Positions 1 through 12,537 of a stretch of 64,000 bases of DNA are shown piece after piece; position 1 is the first letter of the stretch; every line of letters begins with the position of its first letter. Both the position numbers and the translations under genes were made by a program. Source of the stretch: Cenococcum geophilum 1.58 (taxonomy: Eukaryota > Ascomycota > Dothideomycetes > Gloniales > Gloniaceae); NCBI GenBank assembly GCA_001692895.1, contig KV748182.1, positions 744,001 through 808,000 on the forward strand, written 5' to 3'. The notes under the pieces were generated by a model. The model was not told where the DNA came from. It worked only from the letters and a program-made list of their open reading frames with translations, and searched no databases.

Positions 1-1116
1 GGTAAGTTTAATAATTTCTCTAAATATATCCCCCTCTACCGCATTTAAAGCATTCTCTATTTACGGCTTAAGTTCTTTATTTATTAGTTCCTAAGGGTAT
101 ATAGAATTAGATAGTATTAAGGTCTATAGGGTTATATATAGGGCTTTTAGGTCTTAGAGATAGATCGCGATTTAGGGTATATACTAGTTTTATAGAGTGT
201 TAAACATAAGCTATAGTTAGCTTTAGAAAACGGGTTTATTTATTATATTAAAGGTCCTTATTAATTTATTAACATATTATAGTAAATTTGGATAGATCTT
301 TTAGTAATTTTCTACCTACTAACTAGGCTTTAATTTTATCTAAAATAGCTTATTAAAGGGTAGTAACTTTAGTAACTTTATTCTAATCTAACTCGCTAAT
401 AAGGCCTAAAAATTCCGAAAAAAAAGCTAGTAAAGTCTCAGTTCCGTTATTATAAAATTTTAAGTTTAGTAACAGCTATATACCTATAGCTAGCGTTATT
501 ATACGTTTATTCTAGTAGAGAGATAAAGATTTTAAAATTAATAAAGGTGCTATTATAAAAGAATGGATCTATAGTTTATATAGCGCCTTTACTTAAATAA
601 TATATTCCATAGCTAACCTTACTAGCTTTAGTAGGGTATTAATTATAGTTTGTTAAAAGTTTAAGACGGAGCTTAGTTATAAAGGGACGTAAGTTATTTT
701 AATTTCTATTAAATATTAGAGGATTAGGGAGCTTTTTAGATTTTTATAATAGGTACTGGGTTTATTACATATATAGGTTAAGCTACTATTACTAGTTTAG
801 TATTTGTATTTAACGGGCTAGGTTTAAATATAGTTATTTTAATCTTATTTAGGGGTATTACTATTAGGGTCTCTATTATAAGTGCCTTAACATTACAGAG
901 TTCTTCGCGGAGTACTTCTATTAATTACTAATACTAAGCTTTTAGTACAGCCCGCTGCTAAGCTAAGGTATCTATAAAGGACTATTATATTATAGTTAAC
1001 TATTCCCTAACTAGGGATATAACACTCATAGTTATTAGGTTCGTTTACTATTTTAATAGTAGTTATTTAGATATAACGTAATATAAGGGCGCAAAGAGGC
1101 TTTAGAGGGGATTTAA
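1..1116 (-). pseudogene. RIP-mutated retroelement fragment, gag-like
   Basis: AT-rich sequence full of TAA/TAG codons. On the minus strand, reading down from about 1100, a gag-like stretch can be followed (an acidic-basic segment around 1000-850, then a Thr/Pro-rich segment) but no catalytic motif is visible. Gypsy-1 is inserted directly beside it (duplicated target TTTAA at 1112-1116 and 9471-9475), so 1-1116 and the sequence after 9475 were once adjacent. The LTR-like block at 9476-9770 may therefore be its own 5' LTR. The family assignment is weak, and the left part lies outside the window. Confidence 0.35.
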
Positions 1117-1341
1117 TATTAGGTAAAACCTAAGTAGATAGTTATATAGCCGCAAGGTACGGGCGACCCTAGGGTAACCTAGGGATGACTCGCCCGTAAG
1201 GTATGTGCGCTATATATACCTAGGGAAAACCCTTCCTACCTTACACACAAACTCCTCCTTTTCCCTTAAGGATTTGTCTCTGTCTATATAATATACCTAT
1301 TATTCTATTATTAGATTCCCTATCCACATCCTTACCTTACA
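1117..1341 (+). repeat. Gypsy-1 5' LTR
   Basis: 225 bp, matched base for base in length by the right LTR. It contains the shared block around 1147-1325 (motif CCTAGGGAAAACCCTTCC). Differences between the two LTRs are almost all C/T or G/A, as RIP would give. Confidence 0.95.
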
Positions 1342-1737
1342 TTTAAATCCTTACTAATCCCCTTAGGAGGATAGCCGGCTTAATTTTTCTATAATGCCTC
1401 TGAAAAGAAAACCGACGCCTATACCCGACGGTAATACGCTAGTAATACAACCGCAGAACGCCTTAGGATCTAGTGTAAACGAAACCGCTAGAAGTATACT
1501 AGTTGTATCTAAGCTACCTTCTAAACCTTAAAATAATTAGACATCTATAAACGCTAAAGACTAGTTTAACTTATATACCTAGGCTTAATAAGAGCTTAGC
1601 AAGGTTACTAACATCCTACCTAATATCACTAATATAAAGGAGCTAGATAAGCTGGCTAAGAAAATAGCTAACTTATAGAGCATTATTAATTTAATAAAGC
1701 CCTCCCGTTGCCTTTCTAGTAAAAAGTATAAGTTATA

Positions 1738-2163
1738 ACGTGATCTACAAGCTAGTGGCCCACATAAGCGAGTGGCCTCCCCCAAAAACTCACCAAAAAA
1801 CCCAAAAATCGTTCTTTAATATCTTAACAACGGCTTAATAATAAATATTAAAATTTATAATTAGACTTTTATACTTATTTAAAAACCTCTATTAAAGTTT
1901 TAGAGTAATTAGTTTAGCTATTATTACTATATTAAGATTTAGCTTTTAAATTTAAGCCTAATTATTATATCTTAAAAACCACTTATTAAATTACTTTAAA
2001 ACTTTAATAGGGGTCTTAAAATAGGTAAAAGAGTCTAATTTTAAATTTTTATAATTTATTATTAAGCGGTTGTTAAGATATTAAAGAACGATCTTTGGTT
2101 TTTTTGGTGGAGTTTTAAAGTAGGCCACTCGCTTATACTGGGCCACTAGCTTGTGGATCACGT
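1738..2163. mobile_element. Palindromic 426-bp MITE with TA target duplication (copy 1)
   Basis: The left half is the imperfect reverse complement of the right half. Arm ends are ACGTGATCTACAAGC and GCTTGTGGATCACGT, followed inward by AGTGGCCCA and a run AAAAACTCACC. TA flanks both sides (1736-1737 and 2164-2165). A TA target and terminal inverted repeats suggest the Tc1/mariner superfamily. There is no coding capacity. A second copy of the same net length lies at 15964-16754. It disrupts Gypsy-1 gag. Confidence 0.85.
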
Positions 2164-2314
2164 TAGTAAGACGCTTTAATAACGCTATAATGTACTATAT
2201 AGCTGTTATAAAGAAGAACTAAAGGTTTAACGTCTTCTTAGCCTGTATATATAGCTTAGAGGACCTCTTCTTATATACCCCTTTTATTAAGCCTAAATAA
2301 TAGATAGACTTTTG

Positions 2315-2686
2315 TAATGGAAGCAGAAGCTTTAGAAGGAGGTAACTCCTACTAGACTTCTAGTAAATAGACAGTAGTGAGCAAAAGGACAGAAATAAAC
2401 TATAAAATGTACAGGGGCAGGCGTTAGGATTCGTTTACCGTTTCTTTTACCGTTTTTCTACTGTTTTAATACTACCTAATAGTTGTCGTAACCTAGTATT
2501 TTACTAGGGAGCGGTAAACCTCTAGTCTAGAGGTTTATAAACTACTAGGACATAGCTACTAGTATATGTTAAGCTGCCTAGAAAGGATTCATGTATATAG
2601 AACTATAGCGCCATAGCCCAGAGGCTGCATGCGCAGTATTGTACGTAGTACAATACAATGGATATAAAAAAAAAAAATAAAAAAAA
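2315..2686 (+). mobile_element. Poly-A retroposon (SINE-like), 372 bp
   Basis: The insertion is flanked by a 13-bp direct repeat, AGATAGACTTTTG, at 2302-2314 and 2687-2699. It ends in an A-rich tract (2664-2686). Target duplication plus a poly-A tail is the hallmark of LINE-mediated retroposition. No LINE protein is encoded. I could not confirm pol III boxes or a tRNA, 5S or 7SL head, so it could be a SINE or a processed RNA copy. It lies inside Gypsy-1 gag. Confidence 0.75.
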
Positions 2687-5600
2687 AGATAGACTTTTGG
2701 TTTTTATATCTCCCAGCCTACCTATAAGCAGAGCTCTTCCGCCAGAACTTCGCCTAATAGGTAAAAACCACTAAAGACCTCTTTAACGAAATCCACTATA
2801 TAGAGTAACTGCTTAATACTATAAAGCTCGCGGAAGATCGCGTAAGTAGCAGCGGCAAATTATCGCGTATGAAGCGCGGTCGTAGTATAGGCTTTATAGA
2901 GTTAGGCTTAGGGAACAGAACCTAAAAAGGGCGATGCTTTTCTAAGTAAACTCCTAGGGAGACCACCTAAAAGCTAGATAGCTTAGGGGACCCCCCAGAC
3001 GCTAGTACTACATAGGCGAGTTAAAGGACCGTAAGTGGTTACTATAAGGAATACTAGAAGTAGGCTAATAAAGAGAAGTTCGCTTGGCCTTTAGAAAACC
3101 TAAAGCCCTAGTAGCGTATTTCTCTTAACTGCAACTAGGGCCTAATATAGAGGGAAAAAAGAAACGTAGTATAGTATATATTATAATAGATACGCCCTAG
3201 GGTAAAGTCCGCCTATATACTTTATATAATAATAGGTACTAAATTAACCTTATTAATTAAGACGTCGTGTATAGGTTTAACCTGCCTATATACTACGCGC
3301 TATGTTTATATAAACCTATTATATATTTCCTTAATAGTAACCAGATAATAATCTAGGATGCTTATAATTTAACGGTTACTACTAGCGACTCCTAGGGTAC
3401 CTCTCGCACTATTAGCCCGCAGACCTTTTAGGGCGGCTTATTTAATAGTTATAATATAGTTTTTAGATAGGATTGGCTCGCGGAAGTAGATCTATTAATT
3501 AGCTTCTATTCTAGACAGTTTATCTAGGGTACTTCGGACCCTAGACGCCTCTAAATAGTCACCCTTAATGCTCTCCTAGCGGACATTAAGGCTAGTAAAA
3601 TAGTCTATTTGCTATAGCCAGAAGACTCCTTCTCTACGCCGGTTATAAACATAATAGAGAACCTATTATTACTGGCAGTAAGTACCTATACAGACCCTTA
3701 AGATATAGAGATACCGGTTATAAATATAGTAGAGGACCTGCTGTCACTAGCAGCGAGTACCCGTAGAGACCCTCCGGTGCCGACGTAGATTACCTATAAT
3801 TAAGGGGAAGGTAATCAAAAACCTAAAACTATTAAGTATACTATAGCAGAGCTGTATGCATTCTTAGTATAAGCACATCTGTAAAATATATATTGGCTAT
3901 ACCCTTTTCTCCACTAGCTCCTAAAAGCACACTACTATATAATAGTTACTTTAACCTCTATGGCCCCTAGCCTACTAGATATATATAAGGAGGAAATTAA
4001 TGTCTTCTCTAATAAGCTAGTAAGTATACTACTGTAGAACTCTAAGTACAACCATATAATCGACTTAAAAGAAGGCAGAACGCTACCGTAAATACCCCTC
4101 TATAACCTCTTATAGAAAGAGTTATAGATCTTATAAGAGTACCTAGACAGTGCTTTTAAAAGGGGCTAGATTAGGCCTAGTAAGTTACTTACTAGAGCGC
4201 CTATTCTCTTGGTGCCGAAAGTAGACGGTATATTATAGCTATATGTTAACTATAGACGCCTAAATAAGATCACGATTAAAAATTAGTACCCCCTACCGCT
4301 AGTTAGCGAACTCTTTAATAGGCTTAGCTATATAAAAATATTTACAAAGCTAGATCTTTATAATGCGTACTATAGGATTTGTATTAAAAAGGGAGATAAA
4401 TAGAAGACCGTATTTAAGACACGCTATAGTTACTTTAAGTGCCTAGTAATACCCTTTAGTCTTACTAACGCCCTTATAACTTTTTAAAGCTATATTTATA
4501 AAGCTCTAGGAACTCTAGTAGATACTATCTATATAGTTTACCTAGATAATATTCTTATTTACTTAAATAATAAGGACAAGCACGTTAAGCACGTTAAGTA
4601 GGTACTATAACAGCTCCGCGCTTAGGGCCTATACGCTAAACTATTAAAATATATCTTTTATATTAAGAACGTTAAGTTCCTAGGCTTTATTATTACCTCT
4701 AGGGGTATTATAATAGACCCTAACCGCGTAAAAGCTATTAAGGAATGGCTTAAGCCTAAGTCCTATAGGGACATTTAGGTCTCCCTTAGCTTTGCTAACT
4801 TTTATAGGCGATTTATCTAGAACTACTTAGATACTGTATAACCCCTATATATATATCTTATATAGGCACATCGCAACCTAACGTTAGATAGGGAGAAGAA
4901 GAAGAAGCATAAGTTAAAAGGGCCTATTAAATGGTATTAACCTTAGTCCTAGCCTAATAACGCGCAATAGGCGTTCCGTAAGCTACGCGCTATATTTATA
5001 TAGGCTCCTCTACTTCGCCACTTTAACCCTAATCTACCCCTAATAGTAATTACTAACGCTTCTAACTATGCCTATAGCGGTATACTTCTATAGCCTTTAG
5101 GGTAGAGAGATTAACTCTACTAGTACCTAATCGCTTATTATAGTTAGAAGCTTACTAGCCTAGAAGTACGGTATAATACATATAATAAAGAACTACTCGC
5201 TATAGTATAATACTTTAAGATATAGCGCTACTATCTTAAATACACTATGTATATAACGCGTATACTCTATAATTATAATAATCTTAGGTACTTTATAACC
5301 ACTAAGAGCTTATCTGCTCGCTAGGCCTAGTACGCTAAGAAACTAGCTAAGTTTAATTTTAAGATTAAATATAAGCTAGGTAAAGCAAATCCTGCTAATA
5401 TACTATCCTAGCGCCTAGATTATACTAAAGGCTTTAAAGATAGCAGTAAGAGAATAATCCTTAATGCTATATTGCCTACATTATAGTAAAAGTTATAGGT
5501 TATAGACCTTATAGGCGGCCCTGGTGCTACTATACTAAACTAGTAAATAGTATACGTGTAGTATATAAGTAACCCTTATAAACTTAGCGCTGGCGGACTA

Positions 5601-7400
5601 AAGCGTCCTACCATTCTCTTTAAGACTACTTTAACCGGCCTAATAGCGCTTAACCCTAGGGAAGACCCCTTAGCCTAGGCTACGGTCCCCTATAATAACT
5701 TAGTAAGTTACCTACGCATTATATATTACTTCGCTAGCACTAACTTTACGCAGAGTCTCGTGCTATAGTAAAAGGTAGTAGTGGCTGCCTTAGCCAAAAC
5801 GGCGTTTACGGAACACCCCCCTAAGTTACTAGTTAATTTTATTTATAGAGTATAAAAAAGGGACGCCTTTATATACTCTATATACGATTAGTTAACCTAA
5901 AAATAAGTTCCTGCTAGTAATAAGGACTATACCCTTAATAATTAAGGACTCTTAAGGCAAAATAATAAGGTCTAGGTGCTAAATTATACACTACTATAAT
6001 AGGAGATCCTTAAGCGGAATTATAACAATCCTATAGGCGGCCACTATAGTTTTAACCGTACTTTTAAGGTAATCGCGTAGAAGTATACTTAGAACGGCCT
6101 TACCTAGGACCTCTACAAATACCTAGATAACTATAATGCCTACTAACGCTCTAAATCGCGCCGCTATAAACCCTATAGTAAGCTGCAGCCTCTTTAGGTC
6201 CCCACCCAAGCCTAGCGGTATTATTTACTTAACTTTATTACGGATCTTCTAGAGTTTAAGACTCCTAATAGCGTAGAGTATAACTCCGTCCTTATTCTTA
6301 TAGACCATTTTATAAAGCTAGTACGCTACTATCTAGTGCGTAAGATAATTAATGCTACGCAACTCGTAGAACTCTTATTTAGAGTCTTTATGTAAATAAG
6401 GCCTCTAGATAATATCGTCTCTAATAGGGGTAGTATATTTATAAGCGAGTACTAGAGTATTATATATTACTACCTCCGCGTTTAACGTAAACTTAATACC
6501 GCATTCTACCTATAAATAAATAGTTAGATAGAGCGTTAGAACTAGGAGCTTAAGGTATACCTACATATATTTATAAACTGGGAACAGTCTAATTAGGCCT
6601 CCCTACTTAAAAAAGCAGCCTTTGCCTATAACTTTAAAGTCTATACTATAATAAAGCGTTCCCCTATTAAGCTTGCCTATGGCTAGCTACTAAATGTCCT
6701 AGATAGAGTCTTAAACGGCGTCTAAGACGCCTAGTAAGGTAGGGAGAAATCTAAGTTAATAAATGTTAAACTTATAGAGATATATCTATAACGCCTACGC
6801 CTTATATATAAGGCAGCGGCGGCGTTAATAATACACGCCTAACAGCTTTAGGTAAAATACTATAATCGTCACCATCTGGCCAAGCATTTCGCCGTTAGTA
6901 AACGAGTCCTGCTCTCCTCTAAGAATATCCACACAAAACGTTCCTATAAAAAGCTTAACTATAAGTTTATAGGACCGTTTTAGATCCTAAAGCGCGTAGG
7001 GCAGTAAGTATATAAGCTAGAGCTTCTACCTACTATAGTACGGCTCCACCTAGTCTTTTATGTCTCCCTACTAAAGCCTTATAGGTCACGCCTTAGGTTT
7101 TAACCCCCGGTAGTAAAAGAGCTTAAGAAAGGCAGCTAGGAAGTAAAAGTAGTCGTCGCCTACTAGGATTGTGCTAGACAACCGTAATACCTTATTAAAT
7201 AGCTAAGATGGCTAAATAAATATAATAAATAGAAATATAAGATAGAATTTAAGAATTGTTAATAACTGCTAGATAAGTACCATAAGTAAAATACCCTAGC
7301 CTTATAGCCGAAGCGCAGGCGAAAAGTAAGCGCCGCTATTAAAATATAACCTATATTAAAGCGGAGTAGAGGACGCCCTAAGGGATTAAAGAACAAGTAA

Positions 7401-8338
7401 TGATTGCTATAAGAACTGCGGCGTATATATAGGGTAAAGTTTTAATTTATTAATATCCTATATAAGCCATACTCTAACGCAACCTAACGATGCTGGTGAC
7501 TTATAGGTAAGGCTATAGCGTATACTAGCAACGAAGCTTAATTTAAAAAGCACCCTTTCTAAACCTCGTTTATTACTCTATACTAGCTAAGCAGATTGCT
7601 TATATATTAGAGAATAGGCCTATTTATAACTGGAGTTTATTTAACTAGGGTCCATAACCTACTAGTAACCCGCTAGTAGTAACCTATACTAATAACTTAT
7701 ACTATTCCACGTATATACTATACAGATAACGCATAAGGCTAAAGTATAGGTTAGCGGCGGATTTAACGGGTATATAGCCTTACTGTCCTAAACCTGGCTA
7801 TATATAAGTAACCTATAACCTACCCGCGAAGTATATATACCACTACACTAGTATAGCGTAAGGCGAAAGTAGGGTTAGTAGTAGGTTTAATAAGTATATA
7901 GCCTTACTATCTATAAATCTAGCTGTATATAAATAACCTATAACCGACCCGTAAGGTACTAGCGACCTACCTATATAAGCGAGCTTTTAGAATATTTCTA
8001 GTCTACTAAATTTAGGCAATAATATTAAGCTCTATTAGCTCTACCTATTAAATAAACTAATTAGGATTTTCTATACCAGGTATATAAAATCGCTACTAGC
8101 TCGGTTAAATGCGGGGGAGTCTTAGTAAGGTAAATCTAACTAATTAAACAATTTTAACCGCCGGTCAAAGTTCCTTAACATCTTTACGCCGCGTATATAT
8201 ACTACCCGTCTCTCTATACGCAAAATTAAAACGCTCTTTCCCCTCTAAATTTTTTCCTTACTAAGGTTTTTTATAGGGTTTTATCGAGGCTTAAGTATAT
8301 AAAGGATTAGTGACGACCCTTTTTAAATAGGGGGGCAT
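7401..8338 (+). other. Gypsy-1 3' untranslated region
   Basis: No coding signal after the pol stop. It contains a two-copy tandem repeat (7731-7960) and ends in the G-rich polypurine tract just before the 3' LTR. Confidence 0.7.
7731..7960 (+). repeat. Two-copy 125-bp tandem repeat in Gypsy-1 tail
   Basis: The blocks starting at 7731 (GCATAAGGC) and 7856 (GCGTAAGGC) align along their length, with period 125 bp and mostly C/T and G/A differences. The second copy is cut short. Confidence 0.75.
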
Positions 8339-9470
8339 TATTAGGTAAAACCTAAGTAGATAATTATATAGCCGGGGCTCCATGAAAATCGGCCTCTGCA
8401 CCTCCACGCGGTGGAGCCCGGGAACCTGGCATGCAGCTATCGGCGTTCCATTAGGATCGTGCTGATAGACTTGCCAGAGCAAACGCAGAGACGTGTGTAC
8501 GGCGGCGCAGCGCGGGCGCAGCGATGTGGTGGTGGTATCGTGAAAATTTTTCACTAGGAGGGTGAGCCCTAACGAGAACTCGACATAGCTACTACTACGT
8601 CTTTCGTATACTCTATATATTCGAATTACAGCATTATCTACCTACAGCGGCGCGACCCTCTTCCTCTTATACGGTATAATATATACCGTATAGCACCTAC
8701 ACGCAGCTAAACCGTACCTCGCAGGCAGAAGGCCTAAGCCTCTCGCCACCCGCCTCTACCCCTTTACACCTTAATCCACCCAGCGATCTTTGGACCTTAA
8801 CCGTAGAAGGTATGTAACCCATTTAACCAGGGACGAAGCCACTAGGTGGGGTAGAGGCCTAGAGTAGGAAGATAGAAAGGAATAAGGGACACTAAGGATG
8901 GGCGGTAGAAGGAGTAGGAGGACTATAGGCGAGATACACGTACAGGGCAGTAAGAAGGAGCAAGGGCAGGCATACGAGACAATCTATAGCAACCTATAAC
9001 TACACGGAAGCATGGTACGAATGGCAATTAGGGCAATATAGGCAATTAGACACTCCTATATGGGCCATACGGGCTATATAGGAGTCTCAGAGCGGAGACC
9101 TAACGGTATTTTTCCTCCCGTTGACGTAGTACGGGCGTGATACCTGGAGGGGTACACGCTGTATTACCACTCACGTATCCCTTGGAGGTTTTTTGTATCG
9201 ACATTACGGCATAGTCTGCATGGACCTAGATAGGGACCGCATCAGACGTTAAATAGAAATAATAAAATAATTATATAGCCGTAAGGTATGGGCGACCCTA
9301 GGGTAACCTAGGGGTGACTCGCCCGTAAGGCACGTGCGCTATATATACCTAGGGAAAACCCTTCCTACCTCGCATACAGACTCCTCCTTTTCCCTTAAGG
9401 ATTCGTCTCTATCTATATAATATACCTATTATTCTATTATTGGACTCCCTATCCACATCTTTACCTTATA
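8339..9470 (+). repeat. Gypsy-1 3' LTR, split by an insertion
   Basis: It begins TATTAGGTAAAACC at 8339. After 8373 it is interrupted and resumes at 9281 (8360-8373 is duplicated at 9267-9280). Removing 907 bp gives 225 bp, identical to the 5' LTR length. It is followed by the target duplicate TTTAA. Confidence 0.95.
8374..9266 (+). mobile_element. 893-bp GC-rich retroposon inside the LTR
   Basis: Flanked by a 14-bp direct repeat, ATAATTATATAGCC (8360-8373 and 9267-9280). It ends in an A-rich tail (9249-9266). It is GC-rich and largely free of RIP marks although its host LTR is heavily mutated, so it inserted late or escaped RIP as a single copy. The last bases before the tail (about 9228-9250: ATAGGGACC..ATCAGACGTTAA) resemble the 3' end of the LINE at 30138-33680. 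This is the pattern of a SINE or short non-autonomous partner using that LINE's machinery. I see no convincing open frame; the longest minus-strand one (to 8554) runs across the LTR junction. Confidence 0.75.
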
Positions 9471-9475
9471 TTTAA

Positions 9476-9770
9476 AGGAATAATATAATTTAAATTTAAA
9501 TTTAAGGGTATATAGCTCTTATAGAGTATAAGACGTTACGTAAAGAAGAGAAAGGAATAATAAGAGAATTATATAATTAAATAGTTAGGGGCTTAGTAGT
9601 TAATACGTGCGTATATACGCACGCGGTCTTTAATAGACTTTAGTAGAATTTAATTAATCTAGCAGAACTTAGTAGAAGTTAATTAAGCTAGTAAAATTCG
9701 GCAGAATTTAGTTAAAGCGTTAGAATTTATCTGTCGAGTATTTTACTAAGACATTCCTACTATAACTAGG
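9476..9770. repeat. Degraded LTR-like block
   Basis: Parts of this block (GACGTTACGTAA near 9530, TTAATACGTGCGTATATA near 9600 and GGCAGAATTTAG-type motifs near 9700) align in the same order with the reverse complement of the solo LTR at 16382-16741. Its borders are not clear. Confidence 0.4.
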
Positions 9771-10525
9771 CTAGTCCCGTTATATAGAGTTGCGCTCCTT
9801 TTACACCCTTTATATTATAGTGGCTTTAATATATAATTATAGGGGGGGATATTAGCTTCCTTCTTAAGCAGTACTATAGCCGTTCGCTTATACCCGCCTA
9901 TTATACTCTAAAGGTAAGCTATTTAGACCGTTTAGAGTAGTTTAAGAAGTGATTTAGGGGGGCTTTTTTAGATTCTCCTATTGCCCAAATACTGGATCTA
10001 TATGTTATAGTTGGCCAGACAACTACTATATATAGTAGGCGTAACCTCTAAAAGTATAGACCTTATATAAAATTAATAATCCTAGATATTATAAGATACT
10101 AAGCTTAGCCCTTATAGGCCACTTATAACATATATACGCTCTACTAAAGCTTACTATCTACCTATACTTCTAATACCCTTAGGCCTTAAACTGGTTAACC
10201 CCTAAAGCCTTAGATATAAATTATATACTAAAAATCTGCAGATTAACTACGTTTTCTTATAAAATGGATTAGCTGGTATTTCTTTAGAGAGAATTAGACT
10301 TTATATTATCTTGCCTATTTTATATAGGTATTATAGGCTTTCTCTAGTATTTTGCAATTCTCTATAGCTATTAGCCCGTATATAATTAGGTTTATATTAT
10401 TAATAAAGCCTATTCCCTAAGTTGCCCCTTTCTTAAAAAAGTTAGGTAGGTTGCTTATAAAGAAAAGGAAGAGTATAGGCGAGAGGGGTAATCCTTATAG
10501 TATTTTTGTTACGACTATTAACTAT
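9771..10525 (-). pseudogene. Truncated LINE reverse-transcriptase fragment
   Basis: Collinear with 31150-31880 of the LINE at 30138-33680, including the block around 9860-9960 and the region encoding the 'GSPLSPILFLFF'-type RT motif (about 10460-10500, minus strand). The homology stops at about 10525. The 3' part present in the other copy is missing on the left. Full of RIP stops. Confidence 0.75.
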
Positions 10526-11749
10526 TCTAGGTAAAGCTTACTGCTAAGACTACTGCCTAAGGAGAGTGGTTTTGCTATGCACTTAGCTGCGGGGCTACCT
10601 TCTTTTAACGCTCGCACTGACTTAGTACAGGACAGGTTCAGCGGCAGCATAATTAGCGGTATTTACAGCAGGTAATTAAAGCGTAAAATACTTCAAGCTC
10701 GCCCCCGGTAGCAGGGAGGGTAGTTAAGCCGCACCAACTAGACCCTTATTTTCGTGGCGTTTAGGGTAGTGGAAAATCCAAACGATCCTTATCAATATAA
10801 TACGCGAGATTATATCATATTATATTATATTAATCGATTTTTTTTAATCCGCTACCAAATAAGCGAGTAATCTACTAACGTCCTTAGCTTCCCTACTAAT
10901 TAGGTATCTCCTTTCTACTCTCTATTTATACTTCTCCTTATATAAAATACTATATATAAGATACTATAAAATAAAATAAAGTAGTAAAAAAGAGAGGAGA
11001 TTAAATTTAGTAACTTTTATCTATTCCTTATTATCCTCTAGTTCTACGATCCAATCCTTACCCTTTAATACTCCCGCTGCCGCAACTATAAGCTAAGAAT
11101 TTTTATCATATAATAAATATTAAGCCCTATAATCCCGCTACTTATAATTTCTATAGCACCCACTATAGAACCCTAGGAGACTCTAACACTTAGTAAAGGG
11201 GTAAGGGCCTACTAAACGACGTGGAGTCGCCATATAGGCCTTGTAGGGCTAGCGTTAATTAGCTTTCTACCTTATATAAGTAATATAGGTTACTTATAAT
11301 TATATTTAGAGATCTATAGCTCTAAATTAGAATTGCATTTATATATAAGGGCCTCCCTATCCGTACCTACTTCTCTAATACCCCTTTACCCAAGCCTCCA
11401 CATTAATTACTAGTAAAGCTTCTACCCTCTCCTACTTATCCTAAGAGTAGTTAGTTATATAGGTATATTATATAGAGAGGAGAATTTACTTATAGTGTAG
11501 CAATATTGCTAAAGAATCTCTTATACGGCAGGATAAGAAATATACTAGATAATTATATTTCCTAATTCCTAATAAAGGACGACGTTGGTGGGATTTAAAC
11601 TTATAATCTATTAAGTTTAAAGTTAGTATATATTTATATATGCCACCTACATCGGCAAAATATGGTACCCTTTTAATGGCCTCAATGGTTGGTGGTTGAC
11701 GCAATTGGCGCGCAGTTGAGGGCATTTGGCAACTCGACCAACTAGCCTA
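10526..11749. other. No gene seen; mixed AT-rich and short GC-balanced sequence
   Basis: 10540-10790 has balanced composition and looks less RIP-mutated, but it has no open frame of note. 10800-11500 is AT-rich without recognisable coding. A tRNA-like stretch near 11575-11655 was considered and not accepted. 11650-11747 is again GC-balanced, directly beside the MITE. Confidence 0.5.
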
Positions 11750-12518
11750 CAGTGGGGTGTCATAAGTGTCCGTCCTAAGCGAATTTTTAAGGTAATCCAC
11801 CCCACTAAATTGTATATAACAACTACGTAATTAATTCTAAAGTATTAAAACTTATCTAAGGTTTATATTATATATTAAGTCTAGCTATTAGTACTTTTTT
11901 TTTTAAATTTAAACCGATAATTCCTTTAGAAATCCTATTAGTTCCCTAATAAGATCTATAATGTTTAATATATATTTTCTATAACTAGATATTATATTTT
12001 TTTGATAAAAATTTATTATTTTATAAATATATAGTATTATTATAACTTGTATTATTTAGAATNTTATTTTAAAAGCACAAAAGTTTATTATAGGATTATA
12101 AAGTTAAAAAATTGGAATTTGTATAGAGAATTGCACTTTTTTTCTATTTTTTGGCTTTATAACCTTATAATAATTTCTTATATTTTTTAAACAAAAATTT
12201 AAATAGAGAGAGTTTTAGTAATGGCAAATATCTATAAAATATTAGATTTTTAACAAATATTTTTAATATCTAGTAGTAGAAAATATATGCTAAATATAGT
12301 AAGTTGAGTAAAAAATCGGTAAAATATAAGGGCTTTTAACAAAGGACTATAAGATTTATNACTTTAAAAAAAAGTTATAATAGCTAGATTTTATATAGCG
12401 ATAAGTCTAATAACTATTTTAAAGCTATAGAATTAATTTTGCAGTTGCTATATAGTAATTCAGCGAAAAATATCAGATTTGGTGGGGTCTGGGCACGGAC
12501 ACTTATGACACCCCACTG
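11750..12518. mobile_element. TA-target MITE, CAGTGGG type (copy 1), 769 bp
   Basis: Perfect 23-bp terminal inverted repeat, beginning CAGTGGGGTGTCATAAGTG and ending in its complement. TA stands on both sides (11748-11749 and 12519-12520). The interior is AT-rich with no frame. It aligns over its length with 57018-57785. CAGTG termini and a TA target fit the pogo/Tc1-mariner superfamily. Confidence 0.9.
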
Positions 12519-12537
12519 TATGTCGTGTTTTTTTGAC

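Larger units (their letters stand above)
1394..7400 (+). pseudogene. Gypsy-1 gag-pol remnant
   Basis: The polyprotein is readable in one frame once RIP stops are ignored. Gag starts at ATG 1394, in a basic N-terminus. The reverse transcriptase follows at roughly 4190-4700. Its active-site motif at 4539-4550 reads YLDN, a RIP change of the usual YLDD. RNase H follows at about 5040-5230, integrase at about 5950-6700, and a chromodomain-like segment at about 7130-7290 with aromatic and acidic residues. A basic AT-hook-like tail (RSRGRPKG, near 7360-7385) precedes a stop at 7398-7400 that is probably the original one. Protein order and the chromodomain place it in the Ty3/Gypsy chromovirus group. 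It is interrupted by a MITE (1738-2163) and a retroposon (2315-2686). Confidence 0.9.
1117..9470 (+). mobile_element. Gypsy-1: complete Ty3/Gypsy chromovirus retrotransposon, RIP-mutated
   Basis: A full element. It has two LTRs of exactly 225 bp (the right one after removing a 907-bp insertion), 5' end TATTAGG (from TGTTAGG) and 3' end ACA/ATA. The duplicated target is TTTAA at 1112-1116 and 9471-9475. The order is LTR, gag (ATG at 1394), protease region, reverse transcriptase, RNase H, integrase, chromodomain-like C-terminus, a natural stop at 7400, a 0.9-kb untranslated tail, a G-rich polypurine tract at 8331-8335 and the 3' LTR. It carries three younger insertions: a MITE at 1738, a poly-A retroposon at 2315 and an 893-bp retroposon in the 3' LTR. 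RIP-type stops make it unable to code. Confidence 0.95.

Noticed and set aside
11575-11655. tRNA-like stretch on the minus strand (GTTTAAATCCCACC-type T arm and a CGATGT/ACGTCG acceptor match)
   Set aside because: The anticodon loop has the wrong length and the D and anticodon stems do not close; at best a mutated remnant or SINE head.
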